NCBI RefSeq assembly: GCF_030758315.1
Contig: NZ_CP132336.1
Location: forward strand, 2,447,001 to 2,511,000
Source of the DNA: Pararhizobium sp. IMCC3301
GTDB lineage: Bacteria > Pseudomonadota > Alphaproteobacteria > Rhizobiales > GCA-2746425
Direction: 5' to 3'
Length of the DNA: 64,000 bases
This document shows, one piece after another, positions 15,585 to 24,902 of this stretch (positions are counted from its first letter, which is position 1; the number at the start of each line of letters is the position of its first letter). The position numbers and the translations under genes are program-made. The notes under the pieces were generated by a model that saw only the letters and a list, made by a program, of their open reading frames with translations, searched no databases and had not been told where the DNA came from.

Positions 15585-16733
15585 ATGTCCGTTGAGTCGC
15601 CATCCAACCTGTCCGACCTCGAAAACCCGCCGGCGGACATATCTGGCCAGCAGGACGCCTTCGCGGTCGCGCCGAACTGGAAACTGGTCTGGTGGCGGTT
15701 CAAAAAGAACCGGCTTGCCCTGGTCGGCGGAGTGGTGCTGATCGTGATCATCACAATGGGGCTGCTTCCCGGATTCTTCAGCACCCAGGACCCGAATGAC
15801 AGCAATTCAGTAGGCTCGTTCAGACCCCCGCAAACCATCCAGCTGTGGGACAACGGACCGGCACTTTTTGTGTTCGACGCCACCGGCTCGCGCAATTCGC
15901 GCACTCTGCGCATGGAGTGGAAGATCGACGAAAGCCGCAAGATACCGCTGGTTCTGTTCGGCCGGGGCTATGAATGGCGGGTGTTCGGCCTGTTTCCGTC
16001 CCGTCTTCATTTTCTAGCCCTGGCGGACGCGGAGACGGTTGGAAATATCCACCTGCTGGGCACGGACAGGCTGGGGCGCGACCAATGGTCGAGACTGCTG
16101 TTCGGCACTCAGGTGTCCTTGTCCATCGGACTGGTTGCCGTGTTCCTGAGCACAATTATCGGCATCGTGATGGGGGGTATTTCGGGCTATTTCGGCGGCA
16201 TTACCGATATGGTCATCCAGCGCGTTGTCGAACTGCTGCAGTCAATTCCGCCAATTCCCATCTGGCTCGCCCTGTCCGCCGCCCTGCCGCGAACCTGGTC
16301 GGTCACCACAACCTATCTGGCCATTACCGTCATTCTGGCGCTGATCACCTGGACAACGCTCGCCCGGGAGGTGCGCGGACGGTTCCTTGTACTGCGCGAA
16401 GAGGATTTTGTCGTGGCGGCCAAGCTGGCGGGATGCAGCCAGATGCGCATTGTGCTGCGCCATATGGTGCCAAGCATGAGCAGCCACATCATCGCCGCCG
16501 TGACGCTGGCCATTCCGGTGATGATCATCAATGAAACATTTTTGAGCTTTCTCGGACTCGGTATGCGGCCACCCGCGATCAGCTGGGGCGTCATGCTGGC
16601 CGAAGCGCAAAACCTGCAATCGGTGGCGCTGGCACCGTGGCTGCTCCTGCCCAGCCTGGCGGTCATCATAACCGTGCTCGCGCTTAATCTCGTCGGTGAC
16701 GGGCTGCGCGATGCCGCAGATCCCTACCATTGA
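15585..16733 (+). CDS. ABC transporter permease (DppC/OppC type) with extended periplasmic loop
   Basis: 382 residues, about 80 longer than DppC. TM1 (LALVGGVVLIVIITMGLLPG) is followed by a roughly 110-residue periplasmic segment before the conserved HLLGTDRLGRDQWSRLLFG motif. Then come the remaining helices and the EAA loop AAKLAGCSQMRIVLRHMVP. The extra loop occurs in the subset of these permeases paired with long binding proteins, as here. It ends about 10 bases before the preferred start of the first ATPase. Confidence 0.9.
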   Translation: MSVESPSNLSDLENPPADISGQQDAFAVAPNWKLVWWRFKKNRLALVGGVVLIVIITMGLLPGFFSTQDPNDSNSVGSFRPPQTIQLWDNGPALFVFDATGSRNSRTLRMEWKIDESRKIPLVLFGRGYEWRVFGLFPSRLHFLALADAETVGNIHLLGTDRLGRDQWSRLLFGTQVSLSIGLVAVFLSTIIGIVMGGISGYFGGITDMVIQRVVELLQSIPPIPIWLALSAALPRTWSVTTTYLAITVILALITWTTLAREVRGRFLVLREEDFVVAAKLAGCSQMRIVLRHMVPSMSSHIIAAVTLAIPVMIINETFLSFLGLGMRPPAISWGVMLAEAQNLQSVALAPWLLLPSLAVIITVLALNLVGDGLRDAADPYH

Positions 16734-16743
16734 TTGGCGTGAC

Positions 16744-17772
16744 ATGAACGAAGACTTCATCCTGTCGGTGAGCGGCCTCAAGACCTATTTCAGCACCGAG
16801 GAGGGGGTCACCAAGGCGGTTGACGGCGTAAGCTTTGATGTCGCGCGCGGCAAGGTTGTAGGCATTGTCGGCGAAAGCGGCTGCGGCAAGAGCGTCACCA
16901 TCAAGTCTATTCTGGGGATTGTGCAAAAGCCGGGAAACGTCGTGGATGGAGAAATCCTGTTCCGTCCCGAGGCGGGGTCCCCTCTTCGACCGGAGGTGAT
17001 CGATCTGGCAAAGCTCGACCAGAACGGGCGCGAGCTGCGCTCCATTCGCGGAAACGAGATCGCCCTGATCCCGCAAGAGCCCATGGCCGCGCTGAGCCCC
17101 GTGCACACCATTGGCAATCAGTTGATCGAGGCGGTGCGTTTGCATCGCAAGATCAGCAAGGCTGATGCCGAGAAGATCGTCCTGAAACGTCTGTCGGAAG
17201 TGGGCATGCCCAACCCAGCAGAGCGCCTCAATATGTATTCGTGGGAACTCAGTGGCGGCCTGCGCCAGCGCGTGATGATCGCAATGGCGCTGTTGTGCGA
17301 CCCCAAGCTGCTGATTGCCGACGAGCCGACCACTGCCATTGATGTGACCACCCAGGCGCAGGTGCTCACCCTGCTGCGCAGTCTGCAACACAGCCACGCC
17401 CTGTCGATCATCTTCATCACCCATGATCTGGGCGTCATCGCCCAGATCGCAGATGATGTGGTGGTCATGTATCTTGGCCGGGTGATGGAAGCGGGGCCGG
17501 TGGACGATATCTTCCACAACCCCCAGCATCCCTACACCAGGGCATTACTGGATTCGGTCCCCTCGGTGCAAAAGACAGCCCGCGGGCCGCTTCCGGCCAT
17601 CGAAGGCACGATCCCGCACCCGTTCAATCGCCCCGCAGGCTGTCCTTTTCATCCCCGATGCGGGGCCTTCATGCCCGGCAAATGTGATGTGCGCACGCCA
17701 CGGCTCGCGTCTGTCGGCCCGCACCAATCCGTCGCCTGTTTTCTTCACCATGACCGTGCCGAGGAAGCTTGA
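16744..17772 (+). CDS. ABC transporter ATP-binding protein (DppD/OppD type)
   Basis: 342 residues from ATG 16744; a start at 16696 would overlap the permease by 38 bases. Walker [11 protein letters not shown]-loop [12 protein letters not shown], signature [15 protein letters not shown], Walker [13 protein letters not shown] and switch ITHDLG are intact. The C-terminal oligopeptide-transporter domain has the cysteine-containing [11 protein letters not shown] motif associated with an Fe-S site in DppD-type ATPases. Its stop overlaps the next start as TGATG. Confidence 0.93.
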   Translation: MNEDFILSVSGLKTYFSTEEGVTKAVDGVSFDVARGKVVGIVGESGCGKSVTIKSILGIVQKPGNVVDGEILFRPEAGSPLRPEVIDLAKLDQNGRELRSIRGNEIALIPQEPMAALSPVHTIGNQLIEAVRLHRKISKADAEKIVLKRLSEVGMPNPAERLNMYSWELSGGLRQRVMIAMALLCDPKLLIADEPTTAIDVTTQAQVLTLLRSLQHSHALSIIFITHDLGVIAQIADDVVVMYLGRVMEAGPVDDIFHNPQHPYTRALLDSVPSVQKTARGPLPAIEGTIPHPFNRPAGCPFHPRCGAFMPGKCDVRTPRLASVGPHQSVACFLHHDRAEEA

Positions 17773-18836
17773 TGCCAGTGACAGTGCCCATGGAGCGTCG
17801 TTCGACCGTCCTTGAGGTCAAGGGCCTGAAGAAATACTTCCCCATTCGCAAGGGTTTCCTTCGCAGGGTCGTCGGCCAGGTGCGGGCTGTCGACGATGTG
17901 AGCTTTTCCATAGTCGAAGGCGAAACGCTTGGTCTTGTGGGGGAAAGCGGCTGCGGAAAGACCACGACTGCGCGCTGCATCATGCGCGCCATGGACCCCA
18001 CAGGCGGCGAAATTCTCTATCATGGTGCGGATGGCGCTGTGACCGATCTCGCTGCGGTGCCGGAACGCGAGATGCGACCTTTGCGGCGCGACATCCAGAT
18101 GATCTTCCAGGATCCCTATGGCTCGCTCAACCCGCGTATGAAAATCCAGGACATTCTGGGCGAGTCGTTGATGATCGCCGGTGGCATGAAGGATCGTGAA
18201 GCGCGCCATCAGCGGGTTGCCGAGTTGTTGCGGCTGGTGGGGTTGCGTCCCGAATACATGAAGCGCTTCCCGCACGCCTTCAGTGGCGGCCAGCGCCAGC
18301 GCATTGTCATAGCGCGCGCTTTGGCCCTCAATCCGCGTCTGGTGGTGGCGGACGAGCCGGTATCGGCCCTTGATGTCTCTGTGCAGGCGCAGGTGCTCAA
18401 CCTGATGATGCGCCTCCAGGAGGAGCTGCATCTCACCTATTTGTTCGTGGCGCATGATCTCAGCGTCGTCCGCCACATCTGCGACCGTGTGGCGGTAATG
18501 TATGTGGGCAAGGTTGTCGAAGTGGCGCCCACCGATGCCCTATATTCGACACCCAAACATCCCTATACAGCCGCCCTGATGTCGACCATTCCGGTGGCCG
18601 ATCCGCGGCAGCGCGCGGCGATGGCGCCGCTCGAAGGTGATGTGCCCAGCCCGGCCAATCCCCCCTCGGGGTGCTATTTTCACCCCCGCTGCCCGCATGC
18701 GACCGAAATCTGCGGCAAAGAGCAGCCCGAATTGCGGGAATGGGCACCCGGCCATCTGGTGCGCTGCCATCACGCGGCCGAACTCACGCTGGCAGGCATT
18801 CCCGAGCCTGCCGAGAACGAGGCGGCGCATATTTGA
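17772..18836 (+). CDS. ABC transporter ATP-binding protein (DppF/OppF type)
   Basis: 354 residues. Walker [11 protein letters not shown]-loop [12 protein letters not shown], signature [15 protein letters not shown], Walker [13 protein letters not shown], switch VAHDLS, and the C-terminal [12 protein letters not shown] cysteine motif. ATG 17772 has AGGAAG upstream and overlaps the DppD-type stop by one base; a TTG at 17769 is also in frame. It completes the five-gene importer. The strand then runs into a hairpin-containing gap. Confidence 0.93.
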   Translation: MPVTVPMERRSTVLEVKGLKKYFPIRKGFLRRVVGQVRAVDDVSFSIVEGETLGLVGESGCGKTTTARCIMRAMDPTGGEILYHGADGAVTDLAAVPEREMRPLRRDIQMIFQDPYGSLNPRMKIQDILGESLMIAGGMKDREARHQRVAELLRLVGLRPEYMKRFPHAFSGGQRQRIVIARALALNPRLVVADEPVSALDVSVQAQVLNLMMRLQEELHLTYLFVAHDLSVVRHICDRVAVMYVGKVVEVAPTDALYSTPKHPYTAALMSTIPVADPRQRAAMAPLEGDVPSPANPPSGCYFHPRCPHATEICGKEQPELREWAPGHLVRCHHAAELTLAGIPEPAENEAAHI

Positions 18837-18891
18837 CCGCTTGTCGCATAAGGTGTCTCAGAAACGCTCCAACGGACAAGAAATCCCAATG

Positions 18892-18933
18892 TCATCGCGA
18901 CGGACAGGCTGCGATCCTGCGGTGTCGCGATGA
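18892..18933 (+). terminator. Hairpin downstream of the family-5 ABC operon
   Basis: TCATCGCGAC and GTCGCGATGA form a perfect 10-bp stem around a 22-base loop that itself contains CAGG/CCTG. No T tract follows. It lies 55 bases after the last ATPase gene and is the best candidate for the operon's 3' end. The rest of 18837-19040 holds nothing else convincing. Confidence 0.45.
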
Positions 18934-19040
18934 AGGTCATTGGTAGCGCCGACAGACAAGAAACGGGCCGCTGGCTGAACAGCCGGGCCGAAAATTCGCA
19001 TCGGCCGTTCCGACGACGGGAACCGGCAGCAGTTCACACT

Positions 19041-19091
19041 CTAACTCTCGTCAGTTAGAACCAGGCTGGAAACGTCAATATCGTTGCTCAT
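19041..19091 (-). CDS. Possible 16-residue ORF downstream of the sulfatase
   Basis: ATG 19091 begins an ORF of 16 codons (MSNDIDVSSLVLTDES) ending at 19041. A good AGGAG at 19099-19103 lies 7 bases upstream, and it starts 18 bases after the sulfatase stop. It is acidic and serine-rich. I know no family for it. It may be a leader or chance peptide, or the surviving N-terminus of a deleted gene that once followed in the operon. Confidence 0.3.
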   Translation of the reverse strand: MSNDIDVSSLVLTDES

Positions 19092-19109
19092 CACAAAATC
19101 TCCTGACAG

Positions 19110-20489
19110 CTACGAGCACGCGCCACAGCTATCGCCCATTTCGGCCTGCCAGTTTTTCATTGCCTCACAAAGCCGGTCGCGCGTGGCCCGGTGCTCAGGC
19201 ACAAAGACGAGATTGATAAGTTCCTCAGGATCGGTTTGAAGATCGAATAGCTGGATCAATTCAGATCCGGATGTCGGGCTATTGGTTGAACTGCGCTGCG
19301 TGGTGTCCTTGTAATATCGTATCAGCTTGTAGCGTTCATCGCGGATCATACGCTGCGATGAACGGTAAACGGCGCCAAAATACTGACGCATTGAGCCATT
19401 TGTTTCATTTTTATCTTGTGCAATAAGGCTGGTACCGGCGCATTGCGGAGCAGGTTCAAGTCCGGCAAATGACAGCACCGTCGCGTGGGTATCACCATGC
19501 CATATGAGCGCGTCTGATTTCTTGTTTTCCGGGACGTTTGGTCCGGCGATGATCAGCGGAATATTGAGGCTGTGTTCATAGAGATTTTGTTTGCCCATAA
19601 GACCATGATTACCCAACCCAAGGCCGTGATCTGCTGTGTAAACTACGATTGTATTTTCAAGCAGGCCCCTATTTTCAGCCGCTTTGATGATTTGGCCAAT
19701 GGCATCGTCCATATGCGTTATGATGCCGTAATAGTCTGCGATATGTTGACGGATAGCCTCCGGCGAACGCGGGAACTCTTCCAGCATTTCATCACGGATG
19801 AGGGCCTCGCCATTATCAAATGGATGAACTGGCATATATGCCTTTGGCAACGCAACGCTTGATGGATCGACCGCAAATTCAGTAGGCGGCGTTCTTGGAT
19901 CGTGCGGCGCGGTGAATGCGATGTAGAGAAAGAACGGCTCATCAGATTTTGCCGTTTCGACAAATTTCAAGGCGGCATCTTTGAATATGTCGGTGGAATG
20001 GCCAGGCACATGCCGCGCGCGGCTTTCCTCATAAATGCCCCTTGGATCGTGATCCTGCAAAATCATCTCTTCATGTTCTGACATACCGTCAAAGAGGATT
20101 TTGTCTGCTGAAGAAAAACTGCGCACGAAGGATGGTTTATCATTGTGCCATTTGCCAATGGCGTGTGTCCGATAGCCTGCATTACGCAAATGCTGCGGCA
20201 TTGTCGGCATTTCTGGCGGAATGGTGGCACCCACGCTGAAGTCATCCGCATCGCGTTCATTGGGCGGTGACAAATCGAATACGCTGCGGCCGGCCATCAG
20301 CGTTGCTCGGGAAGGAACACAGACGGCGGCGTTAAAACCACCCTGACAATGTGCACCAAGAAAGTCTGTGCCCCGCTTTGCCAATGCATCAAGGTTGGGT
20401 GTTAACACTCCATGGCATCCATGAGCACCGATCGAGCTGGCGCGATGGTCATCGGCAATGATGAAGATAAAGTTCGGTTTTGCTCCCAT
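19110..20489 (-). CDS. Sulfatase (Cys-type, formylglycine-dependent)
   Basis: A 459-residue alkaline-phosphatase-fold sulfatase. NFIFIIADDHRASSIGAHG gives the metal ligands. The maturation motif CVPSRATLMAGR has C57 as the residue that becomes formylglycine, so an FGE-type activator is needed (not in the window). Later: HAIGKWHND, IVVYTADHGLGLGNHGLMGK and a C-terminal LRYY/DPEEL region. No signal peptide is visible, so it acts in the cytoplasm after uptake of a sulfated compound by the ABC system encoded upstream on the same strand. Choline-sulfatase-like activity is possible, but the sugar transporter favours a sulfated sugar. The C-terminus GDSCGACS is unusually cysteine-rich. Confidence 0.9.
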   Translation of the reverse strand: MGAKPNFIFIIADDHRASSIGAHGCHGVLTPNLDALAKRGTDFLGAHCQGGFNAAVCVPSRATLMAGRSVFDLSPPNERDADDFSVGATIPPEMPTMPQHLRNAGYRTHAIGKWHNDKPSFVRSFSSADKILFDGMSEHEEMILQDHDPRGIYEESRARHVPGHSTDIFKDAALKFVETAKSDEPFFLYIAFTAPHDPRTPPTEFAVDPSSVALPKAYMPVHPFDNGEALIRDEMLEEFPRSPEAIRQHIADYYGIITHMDDAIGQIIKAAENRGLLENTIVVYTADHGLGLGNHGLMGKQNLYEHSLNIPLIIAGPNVPENKKSDALIWHGDTHATVLSFAGLEPAPQCAGTSLIAQDKNETNGSMRQYFGAVYRSSQRMIRDERYKLIRYYKDTTQRSSTNSPTSGSELIQLFDLQTDPEELINLVFVPEHRATRDRLCEAMKNWQAEMGDSCGACS

Positions 20490-20492
20490 CAG

Positions 20493-21611
20493 CTATCCTT
20501 CACTCGGTGCTTTTGCCGATGGCGCCATCGCAATGCGCTTGCCGTCATCAATTGAAAAGAAATGAAGCGCTTCGGAATTTTCGACATCGATGGAAACTTT
20601 GTCGCCAGAATTGAGCTCGACGCCGCCCTTTTCACGTAGAATTATTGGCGTGCCATCGCTTAAACGGCCATGAATAACGCTTTCATCGCCTAGATATTCC
20701 ACAATAGAAACTTCAATTTGGCCAATGCCCTTGCGCTTACCCGCAAGCATCAGTGATTCAGGCCGGATGCCAAGCGTGATAGCGCCAGCCGGGATTTTGC
20801 CCAAGCCTGAAACCGAAAGGTCCGCAGATTCAAACGCTGTGCCGCGTATGGCTCCGCGTATGAAATTCATTTTCGGTGAACCAATGAAACCTGCCACAAA
20901 AGCATTTTTCGGTTCATTGTATAGCTTTTTGGGGCTGCCAATCTGCTGCACTTCGCCGGCATTGAGTATGATGATCTGATCGGCAAGTGTCATCGCTTCA
21001 ACCTGATCGTGCGTGACGTAAATCATAGTTGCAGCAAGCCGCTGGTGGAGTTCGGCCAATTCAACGCGAGTTTCAGCACGCAGCGCGGCATCAAGATTGG
21101 AAAGTGGCTCATCAAACAAGAATACTTTGGGTTTGCGAACAATCGCACGACCGATGGCAACGCGTTGGCGCTGACCGCCTGAAAGTTGCTTGGGAAGCCT
21201 TTCGAGCAATTCTTCAAGTTGCAATGCGCGGGCAGCTTCTGCAACGCGGCTTTCAATTTCCGCTTTTGGCCGCTTGGCAATTTTAAGTGAAAACGCCATA
21301 TTCTCGCGCACTGTTTTGTGCGGATACAGCGCATAGGATTGAAAAACCATCGCAAGGCCGCGTTCGCCCGCAGACGCTTCGGTGACATCCTCGCCATCCA
21401 ACCAAATTTCGCCGCCGCTTGTTACTTCCAAACCTGCGATCAAGCGTAAGAGGGTAGACTTGCCGCAACCTGATGGTCCCACGATCGCAACAAATGCGCC
21501 GTTCGGCACAGAGAAACTGAGGCCTTGCAGGGCCGCAAAGTCACCGAAACGCTTTTCAACATTTTTCAATTCAAGGGCGGGATGGTCATTGGCCAGAACA
21601 GCATTTTCCAT
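20493..21611 (-). CDS. ABC transporter ATP-binding protein (MalK/UgpC type)
   Basis: 372 residues. Walker A GPSGCGKST, Q-loop VFQSYALYPHKTVRENMAF, signature LSGGQRQRVAIGRAI, Walker B VFLFDEPLSNLDAALR, switch VTHDQVEAMTLAD, then a C-terminal TOBE/OB regulatory part with LGIRPESLML. It energises the two permeases encoded just upstream. It lies 3 bases from the sulfatase start, so the ATPase and sulfatase are co-translated. Confidence 0.93.
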   Translation of the reverse strand: MENAVLANDHPALELKNVEKRFGDFAALQGLSFSVPNGAFVAIVGPSGCGKSTLLRLIAGLEVTSGGEIWLDGEDVTEASAGERGLAMVFQSYALYPHKTVRENMAFSLKIAKRPKAEIESRVAEAARALQLEELLERLPKQLSGGQRQRVAIGRAIVRKPKVFLFDEPLSNLDAALRAETRVELAELHQRLAATMIYVTHDQVEAMTLADQIIILNAGEVQQIGSPKKLYNEPKNAFVAGFIGSPKMNFIRGAIRGTAFESADLSVSGLGKIPAGAITLGIRPESLMLAGKRKGIGQIEVSIVEYLGDESVIHGRLSDGTPIILREKGGVELNSGDKVSIDVENSEALHFFSIDDGKRIAMAPSAKAPSEG

Positions 21612-21620
21612 TCTAAATTA

Positions 21621-22499
21621 TTATCCTTTGACCGAACCAGCCGACAGACCCGCAACGAGGCGAGCCTGAACCGGCAGGAACAGAAGTAAAGCGGGTAATG
21701 TTGTCAGCGCAGATGCTGCCATCACCGCGCCCCAGTCGACGGTGTCTTCGCCAAAGAACAATGCGAGACCAAGCGGCAATGTCTTCATCGAAGTTTTTGT
21801 AAGCAGCGCCAGGGCAAGCAAAAATTCGGTCCACATCAACAAAAACGAGTAGGTTGCTGTGGCTACAATACCGGGTGCCAGCAGCGGCAAAATGATGTGG
21901 TGCATTGTCTGCAAACGAGAGCAGCCATCCATCAGAGCTGCTTCATCAAGATCTCTTGGCAGTGCCTCTAGATAACCGACCATAAGATAGATCGAAAACG
22001 GCAACGTAATCGTGACATAGCAGAACATGATCGCGAAGTGATTGTTGATAAGATCAAGCTGCGCAAACATGATGAACAAGGGCGTCATCATAACGATCCA
22101 GGGAAAGATCTGCGTTAGCACAAGAAAACCGAAGAGCCACTTTTTGTAGGCGAAGCGATAGCGCGACAACACATAAGAGGCGCAGACTGCAACTGTCGTC
22201 GAGATAATCACCGAGATGCCACAGATGTACAGGCTGTTCAACATGAAGCGGCCGAAGTCGTTCTTCCAGACATTCTTATAATTTTCAAAGGTGAAACCAA
22301 GGCCTTCGGTACCGGAACCAATCAGCGCAGCACTGGGCTTGAACGATGCAAAATAAATCCACACAACTGGTGAGGCAAAGAAGAATATCAACAAGGCAGA
22401 GAACGCAATTGCCAATACCGCTTTCATGGGGCTGTGTTTGCGCGTGAGGCCACGTTTGCGCCGCCGCATAATCGCAGGGTTCAATACAATATCGCTCAC
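21621..22499 (-). CDS. ABC sugar transporter permease (MalG type)
   Basis: 292 residues, six predicted helices after a basic N-terminus (MRRRKRGLTRKH). The EAA loop is EAALMDGCSRLQTMHHIILP, followed by the typical C-terminal helix. It belongs to the carbohydrate uptake transporter-1 family. It overlaps the upstream MalF-type gene by 4 bases and ends 9 bases before the ATPase gene. Confidence 0.92.
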   Translation of the reverse strand: MSDIVLNPAIMRRRKRGLTRKHSPMKAVLAIAFSALLIFFFASPVVWIYFASFKPSAALIGSGTEGLGFTFENYKNVWKNDFGRFMLNSLYICGISVIISTTVAVCASYVLSRYRFAYKKWLFGFLVLTQIFPWIVMMTPLFIMFAQLDLINNHFAIMFCYVTITLPFSIYLMVGYLEALPRDLDEAALMDGCSRLQTMHHIILPLLAPGIVATATYSFLLMWTEFLLALALLTKTSMKTLPLGLALFFGEDTVDWGAVMAASALTTLPALLLFLPVQARLVAGLSAGSVKG

Positions 22500-23410
22500 A
22501 TCAACCCTCCAAATCTTTTGGTCACAACATAGCGGAAATAGATGACGCCGAAGACGAGCGCCAATGCTGCCATGAAGGTGCCAATTGCCGATGACAGGCC
22601 CAATTTAAAGTTCACGAAAGCCTGAAGATAAACTTCGGTTGCCAGAACATTTGAAAATGTTCCGGGTCCGGCACCAGTGGACATCCAGACATAGATGAAG
22701 TTGTTGAATGTCCAGATTGTTGTCAGAAGGCCCAGCACCGCCAGTGCCGGAAGGGCATGGGGGAATGTGACATGCCAGAACTTTATCCAGCTGTTGGCAC
22801 CATCTATGTCTGCAGCTTCATAAAGATCGCGCGGCACGGTTTGTAGGGCCGCTGCCATTGTAAGCGTAATGATGGGAAGACCATTCCATACAATGACGGT
22901 GATTACGGCCGGCCATACGTAGGATGGGTCGCCCAGAAACACGATGGGCTGGTCGATAATCCCCCAATCGATCAGCTTGTTATTGATGACACCCGAACGG
23001 CCATCGAAAATTTGCTTCCACACAGTAACTGCAACAATATCCGGTGTTGCCCACGGCAGAAGTGCTGCCATGCGAAGCGGCACCGTTAAACGCAAGCGGC
23101 GTATAAGTTCAGATTCAATGAACAGCGCGAGCGCAAAACCTATGACAAGCCGCAGACTGACAGAAACAAATGTCAGCCAAAATAACGTATTAAAGACGAC
23201 TTTTTTGAAATCGGAATCGTTAAACAGCGCAATGTAATTATCGAGGCCGACCCATTTGCCGCCGTCGCGCAAACCGAGCAGACTGAGATCGGTAAAGCTG
23301 TTCTTGATGTTGTAGATTGTAGGCCAAAGAAAAAATGCCGCCATCATGCCGAATGCCGGCAACAGCATCCACAAGACAAACTTCCGCTGATCCTTGGAAT
23401 AGCTAAGCAT
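22496..23410 (-). CDS. ABC sugar transporter permease (MalF type)
   Basis: 304 residues with six helices, starting FVLWMLLPAFGMMAAFFLWP. The periplasmic IKNSFTDLSLLG segment and the EAA loop EAADIDGANSWIKFWHVTFP are typical of the family-1 importer MalF subunit. ATGA overlap with the MalG-type gene. A hairpin separates it from the binding-protein gene upstream. Confidence 0.92.
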   Translation of the reverse strand: MLSYSKDQRKFVLWMLLPAFGMMAAFFLWPTIYNIKNSFTDLSLLGLRDGGKWVGLDNYIALFNDSDFKKVVFNTLFWLTFVSVSLRLVIGFALALFIESELIRRLRLTVPLRMAALLPWATPDIVAVTVWKQIFDGRSGVINNKLIDWGIIDQPIVFLGDPSYVWPAVITVIVWNGLPIITLTMAAALQTVPRDLYEAADIDGANSWIKFWHVTFPHALPALAVLGLLTTIWTFNNFIYVWMSTGAGPGTFSNVLATEVYLQAFVNFKLGLSSAIGTFMAALALVFGVIYFRYVVTKRFGGLM

Positions 23411-23430
23411 GATTTCCTCGAAGATAAGGC

Positions 23431-23452
23431 TGGCCAGCCAATCGGCTGGCCA
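23431..23452 (-). terminator. Intercistronic hairpin after the sulfo-cluster binding-protein gene
   Basis: TGGCCAGCC and GGCTGGCCA form a perfect 9-bp stem with a 4-base loop in the 48-base gap between the binding-protein stop and the first permease start. No T tract. Same arrangement as in the three other transporter operons of the window. Confidence 0.65.
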
Positions 23453-23458
23453 AACTCA

Positions 23459-24730
23459 CTAGCTGCCCAGCATCTCGTTGATTGTATCAATCAATGACTG
23501 AGCGGCTTCTTCGGGTGTTTTGTCACCGACCAGAATTGCGCCGAACTCGCGCCCCGTCTCGCTCCACATGGTGCCGATAGGTGTTTTGCCGTTAGCATAG
23601 GCACCCCAAGTTCGGGCATTCGGCAATTGCATACCGTATCCCTCTAGCCCAGCAGGATATTCCAGAGCAGCGAGTGCCGATTTGCTGGCCGGAAATTGCG
23701 CCGTCAAGTAATCGGAGAAAAACTCATTGGAAATCAAAAACTGCATGAATTTGTATGATTCTTCCGGGTGATCGGTATTGGCGTTGATGCCCAGCATGCG
23801 ACCGCCCATGTGGCTGATACCGCCAACGGAACCTGTTGGAATACCAACCGACGCATAAGGTACATCCGTCGTGCCGGATTTTTCCTGATAGGCAGCAATC
23901 AAAGCCTTGGTCACATTTGGCGGCAGGATGGCAAAGGCTTGATCACCCTCAACCATAGGTGCCAGCGAGCCAATGTCTGCTAAGCCACCAAGAGCAATAT
24001 TGGAGTCCGGATTTCCGCCGTCACCCATGAAGTCGGCAAAAAATTTGAAACTATTGGCAAGAGTCGGTGCGTCGACACCGACTCTGAACCCGCCATTGCC
24101 ATCTTCTTCCACAAGTGCGAGGCCGTTCGACCAAAGGCGATAATTGACGAGGAACCAAACCGTGTTCGTGGCGCTGCCGCCCGCCGGAAATCCAAAGCCA
24201 ACTTTGCCGGTTTTCTCTGCAACCATACGACTTGCTGCCTGCAGATCGTCCCACGTTTTTGGAACTTCTACGCCAGCTTCTTCCAGTACTGAAGGCATAT
24301 AGACAAGCGAGAATGTGTCAGCAGTCCATGGCAAGCCGAAAATTTTACCATCGGCGTCGCGTGCCAGATCTGTCGCAATAAAATCATCAAAGCCGGCGCC
24401 TGCACCGTTCTTCTCAATGAGATCATTCAATGGAAGCAATGCCCCCGCGCTGCCCATTTCAAGGGGCCAAACAAATGCTATGTGCACGACGTCAGGACCA
24501 GTGCCTACAGCTGCTTCGCGCAAGAACTGAGTGCGTGAATCGCCCCAGGATATGCGTTCAAGTTCGATCTCGATATCAGGATTTGCGGCTTCAAAGGCTT
24601 CAATAGCCGCCTCAATAACTTCCGGATCTGGATCATTATATCTAAAACTGATCGTTGTTTCGGCAAAAGCCGGAAGTGCAATAAGTGCACTGCAGCCAAG
24701 CAGTAGAGTTGTTCTAAGCATGTTTCGCAT
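23459..24730 (-). CDS. ABC transporter extracellular sugar-binding protein (family 1)
   Basis: 423 residues. The signal peptide MRNMLRTTLLLGCSALIALP ends at AFAET. Family-1 features: AANPDIEIELERISWGDSRT, TGPDVVHIAFVWPLEMGSAG, LPWTADTFSLVYM, and a C-terminal SYKFMQFLIS segment. GGGAGG lies upstream of ATG 24730; 24763 is in frame but weaker. It captures the cluster's substrate, presumably a sulfated saccharide given the sulfatase at the end of the operon. Two operator-like palindromes lie between it and the divergent LacI gene. Confidence 0.92.
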   Translation of the reverse strand: MRNMLRTTLLLGCSALIALPAFAETTISFRYNDPDPEVIEAAIEAFEAANPDIEIELERISWGDSRTQFLREAAVGTGPDVVHIAFVWPLEMGSAGALLPLNDLIEKNGAGAGFDDFIATDLARDADGKIFGLPWTADTFSLVYMPSVLEEAGVEVPKTWDDLQAASRMVAEKTGKVGFGFPAGGSATNTVWFLVNYRLWSNGLALVEEDGNGGFRVGVDAPTLANSFKFFADFMGDGGNPDSNIALGGLADIGSLAPMVEGDQAFAILPPNVTKALIAAYQEKSGTTDVPYASVGIPTGSVGGISHMGGRMLGINANTDHPEESYKFMQFLISNEFFSDYLTAQFPASKSALAALEYPAGLEGYGMQLPNARTWGAYANGKTPIGTMWSETGREFGAILVGDKTPEEAAQSLIDTINEMLGS

Positions 24731-24772
24731 TCTGTTTCCTCCCAATGAAACGCCGGCTTTCAAACAATTCTA

Positions 24773-24786
24773 TCGAACCGGTTCGA
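24773..24786. promoter_or_regulatory. LacI-type operator 1
   Basis: TCGAACCGGTTCGA is a perfect 14-bp palindrome with the central CG typical of LacI/GalR operators, 43 bases upstream of the binding-protein start. A near-identical site sits at 24868. Both are in the gap between the transporter operon and the LacI gene. Confidence 0.75.
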
Positions 24787-24867
24787 AATTTAATGTAACG
24801 TTTTGCCTTTCGATTTGTCAAGTATGGTAATCTGCTCAATTGTGTCCGATGCCTCTATCATTTCTGC

Positions 24868-24883
24868 ATCGAACCGATTCGAT
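24868..24883. promoter_or_regulatory. LacI-type operator 2
   Basis: ATCGAACCGATTCGAT differs from a perfect palindrome in one pair and shares the TCGAACCGRTTCGA core with operator 1, about 95 bases away. It lies 20 bases before the regulator's start codon, so autoregulation is likely. Two sites allow looping by a tetramer or independent control of the two promoters. Confidence 0.75.
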
Positions 24884-24902
24884 ATGTGAATGGAGTTTTT
24901 AG

